DNA of 64,000 nt from Actinoallomurus sp. (GTDB lineage Bacteria > Actinomycetota > Actinomycetes > Streptosporangiales > Streptosporangiaceae). A program made the position numbers and the translations under genes. Positions 51,210-60,247 of this stretch are shown here, piece by piece. Within the stretch, counting starts at the first letter, position 1; each line of letters starts with the position of its first letter. The stretch is from NCBI GenBank assembly GCA_025964685.1, contig JAOPYG010000475.1:1-64000 (forward strand). Direction: 5' to 3'. The notes beneath the pieces are model-generated. The model was not told where the DNA came from and searched no databases. It saw only the letters and a program-made list of their open reading frames with translations.

Positions 51210-51809
51210 ATGCGCGAAGAAAGGATTCCGGCGATGACCCAACGCCCGGAGACGATGCCGGACACCGACGCCGTCACCCTGCTCATCCGTCAGCACGACG
51301 AGATCCGCAGTCTGTCTCGCGAGGTCGAGACGGGTAGGGGCCAGCGCCGGGCGGAGGCGTTCGAGCGGCTCCGCCGCCTACTCGCCGTGCACGAGACGGC
51401 GGAGGAGCAGATCGTCCATCCGCTCGCACGGCACAGCGGGCCGCGCGGCGACGAGATCGTCGACGCTCGCCTGGAGGAGGAGAAGCGCGGCAAGCAGATG
51501 CTCCGCGAGCTGGAGCGCATGGGCACCTCCAACCCGAGCTTCCCGCCGATGTTCGCCCGCTTCCGCGCGGCCGTACTCGAGCACGCCGAGCACGAGGAGC
51601 GCGAGGAGTTCCCCGAGCTGAGGAAGCGGGGGCATGCGGAGCTACGCGGGATGGCGGCGGCGATCAAGGCGGCCGAGGCGATGGCACCCACGCATCCTCA
51701 TCCCGGCGTGGAGTCGGCGACGAGCAACATTCTCTTCGGCGCGTTCGTGTCGGTCGCCGACCGGATGCGCGACCTGGTGCGGCGGGCCGTGCCCCGAGGG
51801 CGCCGCTGA
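51210..51809 (+). CDS. Hemerythrin-like cation-binding domain protein
   Basis: LLIRQHDEIRSL, LAVHETAEEQIVHPL, LEHAEHEEREEFPEL. Confidence 0.9.
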   Translation: MREERIPAMTQRPETMPDTDAVTLLIRQHDEIRSLSREVETGRGQRRAEAFERLRRLLAVHETAEEQIVHPLARHSGPRGDEIVDARLEEEKRGKQMLRELERMGTSNPSFPPMFARFRAAVLEHAEHEEREEFPELRKRGHAELRGMAAAIKAAEAMAPTHPHPGVESATSNILFGAFVSVADRMRDLVRRAVPRGRR

Positions 51810-51971
51810 GATCAGGGACGCCGCACGACGACGCCGCCGGGCACGCACCATGTCCGGTCGGACGGTGCCGTACGTCGGCCTCGCGGCTAGGACGTACGTC
51901 GGCGACCGTGCCGGTGCGGTCGCTCGCGCTGATGCGGATGCCGCCGACGATGAGGGAGATGGTGGCCGGTG

Positions 51972-54900
51972 TCAGGCGGGCGTGATGAAGCCTGGGTGCT
52001 CGCGTTCCAGCCGGTCGACGCCGTCGGGGGACAGCCGGATGTAGAGCCCCTCAGGGACATCGAGCACCAGGTCACGGCCTGGTCCATGAAAGACGAGGCT
52101 GATGGCGCAGCGGTAATAGCCGTTCTCGGTGCTCATCTCCTCGTTGCGTTCACGAATGTTGCTGTTGCGTGATGCCATCTCCCCGCCGGATCCCCGGCCG
52201 CCGCCGGTGCCGGCGGTGCCCTGGGTACCCGGGGAGGGCGGCCCCGCGGACACGCCCCCCCGTCCGGTCCGGTCCGTGCTGTGCCCCTGGCCGTGGCCGG
52301 AGGTCGTCCTCGTCTGCTCGTACACGCGTTGTTTGACCGACGCCTCGGTGACCCGCGTGGCCCGGTGGACGTTGATGCCGACGCGGACGCGCTCGCCGCC
52401 GAGGCCGGGGATCGTGTGCTCGTGCGCCAGGAGCGCCTTGAGCTGGGCGCGCATGGTTCGCGGGTTGCCGGCCTCGCCGAGGTCCATGCCGCGCGGCAGG
52501 CCGATCTCGTACCCGAGGGGACGGTCCGCCAGCAGGGGCACCGGCCCCCGCAGCTTGGGCGGCAGTGCGGCCACCGGGCCCCACTGGCCGACCAGGGGGG
52601 CCGCCGGTACGGCGACCTGGTTGGCGACCTTCCGTAGCGTCTGGTTGACCTCCAGAGGCGAGACCGGCGCCGACCAGCGAGGCGCCTCGCCCACGACGGG
52701 CGTCTGGGCCGTGACGGGCGTGTGCTCGGGGACGATCGTGGTGAGGTGCTCCGGCACGATCATCCGGATCGCACCGTCCGCGGTCCGGGTGCGCGTGGAG
52801 ATCCGGCGATTCTCGTCCCAGTGCCGGCCGGCCGCGTCGTTGCCGGTCAGCTCGGCGAACTTCCGCAGTGCGCCGCGGGTGCCGCCGCGCAGGTGCGCCA
52901 GCCCGGGCGGCGGCTCGTGGCTGCGGACGACCTCGATCTCGTACCGGACGGGATGGGTGAACTCGTGAGACGGGTCGTAGGTCTGGACCCGGTTGATCTC
53001 CTTCACATCAGTGCTGCCGGTGTCCGCGCTGCTGGACTCGGTGATGCGGCCGACCGCGAGCTCGCCGCCGCCGACATCGCTGTCGGAGTACTTGGTGTAG
53101 CGGGCGAGGGCCTTGGCGCCGCCGCCGGAGGTCTTCTCATGCACCGTCCCGGAGCCACTGAGGTGCTCGCTGCGCAGCATCAACCGGACGTCGGGGCGTT
53201 CTGACGTGTGCGCCCCGTCCGCCACGACGGCCTTGACCCGGACGCCCACGTAGTCGGTGAAGCCGTACGCGCGCTTGACCGGCAGCCAGGTGATCACTCC
53301 GTCGCGCAGCGCCACCAGGCTCGCCGACATGGCCTCGTCGCCGTACCGGGCCCGCAGGACCTCCATGACCGGGCTCGCCGTCCGCTCCTCGCCCCGGAAC
53401 AGGATCCCCTCCTCGTGGAACGCCTCGACGATCTCGGGCAGGACCTTGGCCGCGTCGAGGTGCTCGACGTACGCGGAGGTCATCGCGAGCTCGGGCTCGA
53501 CATAGGCGCGGTGCTCGGTCACCGGGGTCACGTCGGGGGAGGGGCCGTCGAGGCCGAGATGCCGTGCCACCTGGTCGGGCGCCACGAGATCCATGATCTG
53601 TTGCACCCGCAGACGGGTGGCCGGGCCCTCCTCGACGTCGCTTCCCTTCCACCGGATCGGGGTCGCCTCCACGACCATGTCACCGCGGTACCAGTGGGCG
53701 TCGCTGCCGTACGTGCCGCGGGCGACGTCCATGCCGCCCTCGTACGCGCTCTCGCCCGAGCCGCGTCCGGTGGCGAGGGACCCTCCTGCCGTCGCCACCA
53801 CCTTGTGCTCGTTCTCGCCCGAGCCGTGGAGGCCGGCGCGCGCTCCGACCTGCGCGTGCGCCGCCACGCCCGTCCTGCTGCTCTTGCCGGTCAGCACGCG
53901 TGAGTTGGCGTTCGTGTACTGCTCGTACTCCACCCCGGGGCCCGACCCGGTGTGCTCCAGGCCGGCCGCGTCGACCTTCAGCCGTAGCGCCTGGTGCCAG
54001 CCGTCGTGGTCGGGCAGCTTGATCGTCTTGCCGTCCGTGGACATCAGGGAGCCGAGGTTCGCCTCCAGGTAGGACGGGCGGGTGAGGTCCAGGATCTCGG
54101 CGGGGACCTCCCGGCGTGCCTCCGGCGGCGGCTGCCCGAGCCAGTCGGCGTGGGCCCTGCCGAGCTCCACCCCCAGGTCGGGCATGGCGCCGAGGCGCAC
54201 GATGCCGGCGATGCGGCCGCCCAGGTGGAGCACGTCGTCGGGCCGGGCGTCCAGTGACGTCATCCGTCCCACCGCCGCCGCGTCATCCGCGCTCACCGCC
54301 TCCCGCGGTACGTGCTGCTGCGGTACGACGATCTCCGCGGTGCTGTCGTCCACCCGCCAGGAGGCGTCCGTGACCTCCTTGCCGCCCCTGGTGATCCGCA
54401 GCTCCACGTCGATCGGTGCCGCACGGGTGAACGCGGTGACCGGCCCGTCGGTCTCGGTCCGGTAGTAGACCGTGTAGCCGGAGGCGAAGGCGGTGCGCTT
54501 GCTGATCGCTCCGTTCAGGTCGACGGACGCCTTCGGGAAGTCGATGCCGAAGACCTTCCCCACCTTGACGCGCGCGTTGGCGGCCGCCTCAAGACCACCT
54601 CCGGCGGAGCTCGTCCACCCGGTGTTGACGCCGGCCCCTGTCACCCGCCGCTCGTTCACGGTCATGGGGTACTCCTCGACCCCGCGCAGCGCGCCGAGCG
54701 TGCCGCGGGCGGAGACCTCGATGCGGTACCGGCCGGCCGTGGTCCGGTAGTCGATCCCATTGAGCAGGTTCGTGAGGTCGGCCTCCAGCGCCGGACGCCC
54801 GAATCCGGCGTCGAGCTCCCGGAGGACCTGCCGCAGCACTTTCGGCGGAAGGTCGGGCACGGCCCTGGTCACGGCCTCGCGCAGGCCGGTGACGAGCTGC

Positions 54901-57900
54901 TCGCTTCGGGGCAGGCGGGCCAGCGTGCCCAGCCCCGGACCACGTCCGGCCGCCAGCATGACCGGCTCACGCGGATGGGGCTCGTAAGCGGGGTGCGGGA
55001 CCGGCGTGCCGGTGAGCGCCCCGTGTGCGTGCGCGAGGTCCTCTCGTACGTGGGCGAGCTCCTGCCGCAGGTCGGCGAGGTCCTCGCGCAGGCGGGCGAA
55101 CCCCTCCTTGGGCGTGGCGGGATCAGGGCTGAGCTCGCGCGGCGGGTCGGTGCCGAGCACGTCGCGTTCGAAGCGGCCGGCGTCGGCCGCGGGAAGCGCC
55201 ATCTCCATGCGCACGTCGACGTCGAAGACGCCGAGCTTCTCCGAGGCGACATGGAGCCGTACCAGCGCGTCGTACCGGGTGATCTCCGTCGTCCTGATGA
55301 GCGTCACCTTCGGAAGGTCCATATGGGACGTCGACGTGAGATGGATCTTCCCGACCCTGATGCTCCCTCCGATCCGGGCGAACACCTTGTCGACCGACCC
55401 CAGGCCCAGCTTGACGCCGACCCAGGCGTTCAGCGCGCTGCCCGACTGGCTGGTCTCGACCGTGTCCGTACGCCGCCCGAGGTCGTCACGGACACGCGTC
55501 TCGATCGGGACGGTGTTGCTCTCGTGCACGTGCTCCATGCGCAGCACACTCGAGGTGATACGGAACGAGTCCTCCGAGGAACGGAGCCGTGACGTCTCGT
55601 ACCGGATGCCCTCGGAGGCAGAGCCGCTCGTCAGCCACCACTGGCTGCGGTTCTTCAGCCCCTGCTCGCTGTGCACGGTGGACAACAGGTCATCGAGGAT
55701 CCGGACGACCTCATGCGACGGCACACCCGCCGCCAGCGCCCGGCGCTGCAGCTCCAGCGCCAGCGGGGTGGTCTCCACCGCCGTCACGAGCACACCGTGG
55801 TCCGGTATCCGCCGCGCCGCGTCCGGCGTGACCTCATGCCGGGGGGCAAGCGGCGGCCCGTCACCGACCCCGAGCGGCCCCACGCGGTGGAACTCCTCGG
55901 GGAACGGTATGACCAGGGAAAGGTCGGGGACCCTGGCGCCGTACGGCACTTCCGTGCCATCGCGAAAGACCTTGAACGAGATCTTCGTGTCGAAGAAGTC
56001 GTGTTTGTAGGCGACCGTCTTGCGCCCGCTCATGACGTCGAGGCCGCCCGCGTCGCTCATGCGCGTCGATGTCTTGACGCCGAGGCCGGGCAGGCCGAGC
56101 GTCTCGACCTCATCCGAGGAGTCGTAGATCTCGACCGCGCCGCCGGTCACCTCCGCCTCGCGGGCACCGAACTCCCGTCTCTCCACCCCGTCGCCGCCGA
56201 AGGAGACCGGGTAGTCGCGCGGTCCCTCCGGTGCCTCGGTGCGGGAGAAGTCGCGCAGGTCCGGTTTCAGGTAGATGACCGTGTCGCCGACGCTGAACGC
56301 GGCACCCTTCTGCAGCAGGTCGGTCCAGTTCTCCCGGTCACCGTCGGCCAGCCTTTCGGTCAGCCAGTCCTTGATCTCGGCGGTGACCCGCGGATCGAGG
56401 TCGGGGGGGAGGCCGTCGACCCACCTCTGGGCCGCTGCCCTCGGATCGGCCGGCAGCTCGACGCTGTGCACCGCGGTCTCCCCGAGCGCGCCCATCTCGA
56501 CGTACCGCGGGGGATGCAGGTCGGAGGGCGGCGCCGGGGACACGAGGGCCGTTTCACCGGGTTCCGCCGACGCCGTCAGTGCCGTCTCGTCCCCGGGACG
56601 TGCGGGGACGGTTGCACGGGAGCGGTGTGACGGTCCCAGAAGTTCGGCGATCGTGCTCCTCGGGCGGGCGGCGGCCGCGCCGGGATCGTACGAGGGCGTG
56701 ACGACCGGATCGCCGCTCGCGCGGTCCGGCGCTCTACTCGTGATGGCCGCGGCGTCCGGATGGACCGTTCCGACGGGGTCGGCGGTGGTGTGCGGGGTGG
56801 TCAGGTCGGATGTGCCGGTGGTCGCCAGGTCGGTGCGGGGTGTCCGCACGGTGGTGTGGTCGCCCTGGCGGCCGGTCCCTTCCGCTGCTGCCTGGGTGCT
56901 CTCGGCGCCCTGGCTCCTGGCGGGGACGGTCCCCTCACCGGCGGGGATGTGTCCTGCGGCAGAGGGTGGTCGCCCCGATGCCCGGCCGGCGGCCGTCTCA
57001 CTGCCGGGCGTTCGACCAGGCGGTGTCTCACCTGGCGCCGCGGCAGGTTCGGTGGAGCCCGGATGGGCGGGGCCGGTCAGGCCGGCCGCGGTGTGCCTAC
57101 CGGTCTCCTTGACCACCTCGATCCCGGCCATCCCGAAGCCGAACTGCGCGGCTTGGACCCAGTCCACGTGTCCCTTGTCGAACGCCGCCTGTGCCGCGAC
57201 GTTGCCCGCCGTGCCCGTCGTACCCGCGAAGAAGAACCGCGCACCGGCACCCTTCAGCCCCGGCGACCGCATCGCCCCCGACAACGTCGTCGTCAGCGCA
57301 TTGCCCCGCCTTCCCACCCAGCCACCGGCCACGCCCATCACCCCGCCCGCGACCGCGCCCTCACCCACCGCCGTGAAGAATTCCCCCGCGTCAAAGCCTT
57401 TCGCCAACCCGTACTCGATCCGCGCGTACTGCCCCGCGGCATCGAGTCCCCCCGAATACCACGCGCCCGCGAGCACCGATTTCACGACCATCCGCAAAAA
57501 CGCCTTAAGCGTCATCCCCTCGGCCTCCGACGTGGCCGTCGCCGCCGCGACCGACCCACCCCCGGTGATGACCGACAACCCCATCGCCAACGCCCACGTC
57601 GCCAGCAAGAAATCCAGCGACAACGCGAACTGAAACCGCGCCGCCTCCTTTTGCCGGATCAGATTCTCGACCGAGTCCGCCAATCCCGTACACGCCGTGG
57701 TCAGCCACAACAAGCCCCCTTCGTCCCCGCCGCCACGCAACGCGTCCGCGAAGGAACCGAACCGCTGTGTCGCCTCACCGGCGTTGTTCGAGGTCACCGC
57801 ACGCGCATGCCCGGCCACGTCCTCGGCCACCAACCCGGCCGCGTACCCCGCCGCACGCCATGCCCGCACCACCGCGCTCAACCCGGCGACGCTGCCATCC

Positions 57901-58373
57901 GGCCAGGCGCACCCCCCGACGAGCGACTCCACGAACCGCAGCATCGCCACCAGCCCCGACGGCGGCGGATCCGACTCGGCGAACCCGGCCGTCACCGCCG
58001 GCAGGCGGTACGGGTCCTCCGCCGCCAGTGCCCCCACGTCCGCACCGGGCGGCAACGCCGAACCGACATCGCCGGCCTCTTCCGCCACCGCGTACGTCCG
58101 GCCCGACACGATCAGCAATCCGCCCGTGGCCCGCACGACATTCACCATGTCGGCCAGAGCGGCCAGCACCTCATCGCGGGACACGCCGTAGCCCGGCGCC
58201 TGACCATCCCCGTCGAAGAACGCCCGCCCGATCTCGTCGTTGCCCCAGCACGCCCCGGCCCCCGCCAGCACGTGACACAACGCGTTGACGGCCGACTCCA
58301 GCGACTCCGATGCCCCGACCAGCCCGCGCCCCGAACTCACCCACGTATCAGGACGAGCCACATATCCGGACAC
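51972..58373 (-). CDS. Giant (2133-aa) WXG100/CpnT N-terminal-like protein with long uncharacterised body
   Basis: Single uninterrupted frame; N-term ...VNALCHVLAGAGACWGNDEIGRAFFDGDGQAPGYG...; hydrophobic SLDFLLATWALAMGLSVITGGGSVAAATATSEAEG; no recognised C-terminal toxin. Confidence 0.85.
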   Translation of the reverse strand: MSGYVARPDTWVSSGRGLVGASESLESAVNALCHVLAGAGACWGNDEIGRAFFDGDGQAPGYGVSRDEVLAALADMVNVVRATGGLLIVSGRTYAVAEEAGDVGSALPPGADVGALAAEDPYRLPAVTAGFAESDPPPSGLVAMLRFVESLVGGCAWPDGSVAGLSAVVRAWRAAGYAAGLVAEDVAGHARAVTSNNAGEATQRFGSFADALRGGGDEGGLLWLTTACTGLADSVENLIRQKEAARFQFALSLDFLLATWALAMGLSVITGGGSVAAATATSEAEGMTLKAFLRMVVKSVLAGAWYSGGLDAAGQYARIEYGLAKGFDAGEFFTAVGEGAVAGGVMGVAGGWVGRRGNALTTTLSGAMRSPGLKGAGARFFFAGTTGTAGNVAAQAAFDKGHVDWVQAAQFGFGMAGIEVVKETGRHTAAGLTGPAHPGSTEPAAAPGETPPGRTPGSETAAGRASGRPPSAAGHIPAGEGTVPARSQGAESTQAAAEGTGRQGDHTTVRTPRTDLATTGTSDLTTPHTTADPVGTVHPDAAAITSRAPDRASGDPVVTPSYDPGAAAARPRSTIAELLGPSHRSRATVPARPGDETALTASAEPGETALVSPAPPSDLHPPRYVEMGALGETAVHSVELPADPRAAAQRWVDGLPPDLDPRVTAEIKDWLTERLADGDRENWTDLLQKGAAFSVGDTVIYLKPDLRDFSRTEAPEGPRDYPVSFGGDGVERREFGAREAEVTGGAVEIYDSSDEVETLGLPGLGVKTSTRMSDAGGLDVMSGRKTVAYKHDFFDTKISFKVFRDGTEVPYGARVPDLSLVIPFPEEFHRVGPLGVGDGPPLAPRHEVTPDAARRIPDHGVLVTAVETTPLALELQRRALAAGVPSHEVVRILDDLLSTVHSEQGLKNRSQWWLTSGSASEGIRYETSRLRSSEDSFRITSSVLRMEHVHESNTVPIETRVRDDLGRRTDTVETSQSGSALNAWVGVKLGLGSVDKVFARIGGSIRVGKIHLTSTSHMDLPKVTLIRTTEITRYDALVRLHVASEKLGVFDVDVRMEMALPAADAGRFERDVLGTDPPRELSPDPATPKEGFARLREDLADLRQELAHVREDLAHAHGALTGTPVPHPAYEPHPREPVMLAAGRGPGLGTLARLPRSEQLVTGLREAVTRAVPDLPPKVLRQVLRELDAGFGRPALEADLTNLLNGIDYRTTAGRYRIEVSARGTLGALRGVEEYPMTVNERRVTGAGVNTGWTSSAGGGLEAAANARVKVGKVFGIDFPKASVDLNGAISKRTAFASGYTVYYRTETDGPVTAFTRAAPIDVELRITRGGKEVTDASWRVDDSTAEIVVPQQHVPREAVSADDAAAVGRMTSLDARPDDVLHLGGRIAGIVRLGAMPDLGVELGRAHADWLGQPPPEARREVPAEILDLTRPSYLEANLGSLMSTDGKTIKLPDHDGWHQALRLKVDAAGLEHTGSGPGVEYEQYTNANSRVLTGKSSRTGVAAHAQVGARAGLHGSGENEHKVVATAGGSLATGRGSGESAYEGGMDVARGTYGSDAHWYRGDMVVEATPIRWKGSDVEEGPATRLRVQQIMDLVAPDQVARHLGLDGPSPDVTPVTEHRAYVEPELAMTSAYVEHLDAAKVLPEIVEAFHEEGILFRGEERTASPVMEVLRARYGDEAMSASLVALRDGVITWLPVKRAYGFTDYVGVRVKAVVADGAHTSERPDVRLMLRSEHLSGSGTVHEKTSGGGAKALARYTKYSDSDVGGGELAVGRITESSSADTGSTDVKEINRVQTYDPSHEFTHPVRYEIEVVRSHEPPPGLAHLRGGTRGALRKFAELTGNDAAGRHWDENRRISTRTRTADGAIRMIVPEHLTTIVPEHTPVTAQTPVVGEAPRWSAPVSPLEVNQTLRKVANQVAVPAAPLVGQWGPVAALPPKLRGPVPLLADRPLGYEIGLPRGMDLGEAGNPRTMRAQLKALLAHEHTIPGLGGERVRVGINVHRATRVTEASVKQRVYEQTRTTSGHGQGHSTDRTGRGGVSAGPPSPGTQGTAGTGGGRGSGGEMASRNSNIRERNEEMSTENGYYRCAISLVFHGPGRDLVLDVPEGLYIRLSPDGVDRLEREHPGFITPA

Positions 58374-58539
58374 GACTCACGCCCACCCATCGCTCGATGT
58401 ACGGGACGAGAGTTCACTGAAAGTTCGTCGATAGTTAGAAGCCATTCGCCGAAAAGACACGGGCATTTATCAGTCCATTCCGACAGGCCGCTGAATTGCA
58501 TTGTTCAGCACAATAACCGCTGCGTCATGGCCTCACAAA

Positions 58540-59040
58540 TGTCTGCTGCCGGTGTACTGGTACTTCGCGCGGTGGGAGAAACAGCATCACGCTGCGGATG
58601 CTGGATGCGCTGCGCCGCCAGGTCCGGTTGGCCGGCGGCCGGGACGCCGAGCCCTCGGCGGGGATCATCGATTCCCAGACGATCAAGGGAGCCGACACCG
58701 TCGGGCGTGCTTCCTGCGGCTATGACGCGGGCAAGAAGATCAATGGACGCAAGCGGTTCGCCGTCACCGACACCCTCGGCTTGCTGATCACCGTGACCGT
58801 GTGCGCCGCGGGCGTTCAGGACCGCGACGGCGCCAAGAGTGTGCTGCTGGAGCCGTACCTGCCCGCCGGCCGCTGCCGGGTCGTCTTTCGCCGGCGCCGC
58901 CTTCGCCGGCCGCCTGGCCCGCGACTACGAACGCGACCCCGCGACGTCTGAGGCGATGATCCGCTGGGCCGCCATCAACACCATGATCCGATGCCTCGCC
59001 CGTGGCGGCCCGCCACTGGACCCGGACCATTACCGCTGGA
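58540..59040 (+). pseudogene. IS5-family transposase remnant (frameshifted, internally deleted)
   Basis: PVYWYFARWE (frame 1), then MLDALRRQVRLAGGRDAEPSAGIIDSQTIKGADTVGRASCGYDAGKKINGRKRFAVTDTLGLLITVTVCAAGVQDRDGAK (frame 2), then FAGRLARDYERDPATSEAMIRWAAINTMIRCLARG (frame 3). Confidence 0.88.
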
Positions 59041-59054
59041 ATACGAATGAGGGA

Positions 59055-60047
59055 TCAACTTCTGGAAACCTCGCTAAGGTGTGCGACCGTTTCCAGGAGC
59101 CCTTGCCATGCCTCTTCCGTGTCGGAGGAACGGTCATGGGGTGCGCGGAACCAGTCGATGTAGATGGACACCTCTTCAAGGTCCCAGCGGAGCCGGTAGA
59201 GCGTGAGGGCCGAGGCGTTGACCGTCCGGCCGGTGGCCTCGGCGTACCGCTTCAGGTCTTCTGGGCTCAGCGCGACGGACCATAGGTCGCGTTCAGGCGG
59301 CGCGAGGCCGACCGTGTCCCAGTCGACCAGCAGGTGGCGGCCTTCGCACTGCAGGAGGTTGCCCGGGTGCGGCTCGCCGTGGGTGAGGACGGGTGCGCTG
59401 TCGCTTCTGCTGAGGTCCTCGACCAGCCGGTCGAACTCCTCCACCCGTCGCAGAATCGCGGGGGCATGCCCGGACAGCAGGGTTCTGGCAGGTTCGGCGA
59501 ACGGCCCGCGCCCCCCGCGGATCGCGCCGTCCAGAGCGCTCTGTAGGAGGCCGCGCATCGATAGCTCGAGGTCGAGCACCGGCACCGATGCCGGAGGCGC
59601 CTGACGATGCAACTCGGCGAGCAGCTCCAAAACGGCGCCGCGATCGCGCGAGGTCCATGGCCGGTCGAAGTCTCCGGGAGTCCCGTCCAGAAATGGGAAG
59701 ACGCTGAGGGCATACCGAGGGCCGAGCCGGCGGACGGTCTCGCCGCCGGCAGCCCGCAGAGGCGCCACCACGAAATCCAGGTGCCCCTCATCACGCAGGG
59801 CCGCGGCGGTGTCCATGGCCCCGCGCAGGTTCCGCAGGGCGGCGTGTGAGTCCTGCTCGCCCTTGAGCTCCAGGTCAGCGACGGTGACGAACCACTTTTT
59901 CCCGGCGCCACCGACCGCGATCCAGTGGTGGTCACCGAAACCGACCGGGGCATACTCCAATGAGGTCGCGCCGATTCCCCACTCACCCAAAGCTCGGAGC
60001 AATCGCTCGTCATCGAGATCTTTCGGTCGCGTCCTCATGCCGATCAC
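59055..60047 (-). CDS. Aminoglycoside/spectinomycin phosphotransferase-like (APH) protein
   Basis: PVLTHGEPHPGNLLQCEGRHLLVDWDTVGLAPPERDLW (Brenner-type catalytic and Mg motifs). Confidence 0.88.
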   Translation of the reverse strand: MIGMRTRPKDLDDERLLRALGEWGIGATSLEYAPVGFGDHHWIAVGGAGKKWFVTVADLELKGEQDSHAALRNLRGAMDTAAALRDEGHLDFVVAPLRAAGGETVRRLGPRYALSVFPFLDGTPGDFDRPWTSRDRGAVLELLAELHRQAPPASVPVLDLELSMRGLLQSALDGAIRGGRGPFAEPARTLLSGHAPAILRRVEEFDRLVEDLSRSDSAPVLTHGEPHPGNLLQCEGRHLLVDWDTVGLAPPERDLWSVALSPEDLKRYAEATGRTVNASALTLYRLRWDLEEVSIYIDWFRAPHDRSSDTEEAWQGLLETVAHLSEVSRS

Positions 60048-60247
60048 GTTAGGCGGTCACGGTCAGCTCCGCACCGCGATATCCACTCGACCGGCCCGCC
60101 ACTGCCGCGCAGCCGCGCAGCCACGGATCAATTTCTCAAACACTCACTTTGTGACGAGACGGCCGCGCCGTACGCCGAGGGCCACGAGGCACGTCGGTGG
60201 GCTCTCCGGCATCCAGGCGCCCGACGCTGATCGTTATTCTGGGCGGC

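Noticed and set aside
54312-55592. 426-aa plus-strand ORF antisense to the giant gene body
   Set aside because: Shadow ORF; the minus frame is continuous over 6.4 kb.
56760-58787. 675-aa plus-strand ORF antisense to the giant gene N-terminus
   Set aside because: Arg/Pro/His-rich shadow frame running into the IS remnant; no motif support.
59055-60047. Acquired antibiotic-resistance gene call for the APH-like protein
   Set aside because: APH folds are very common in Actinobacteria with many non-resistance roles; the sequence alone does not show a resistance phenotype.
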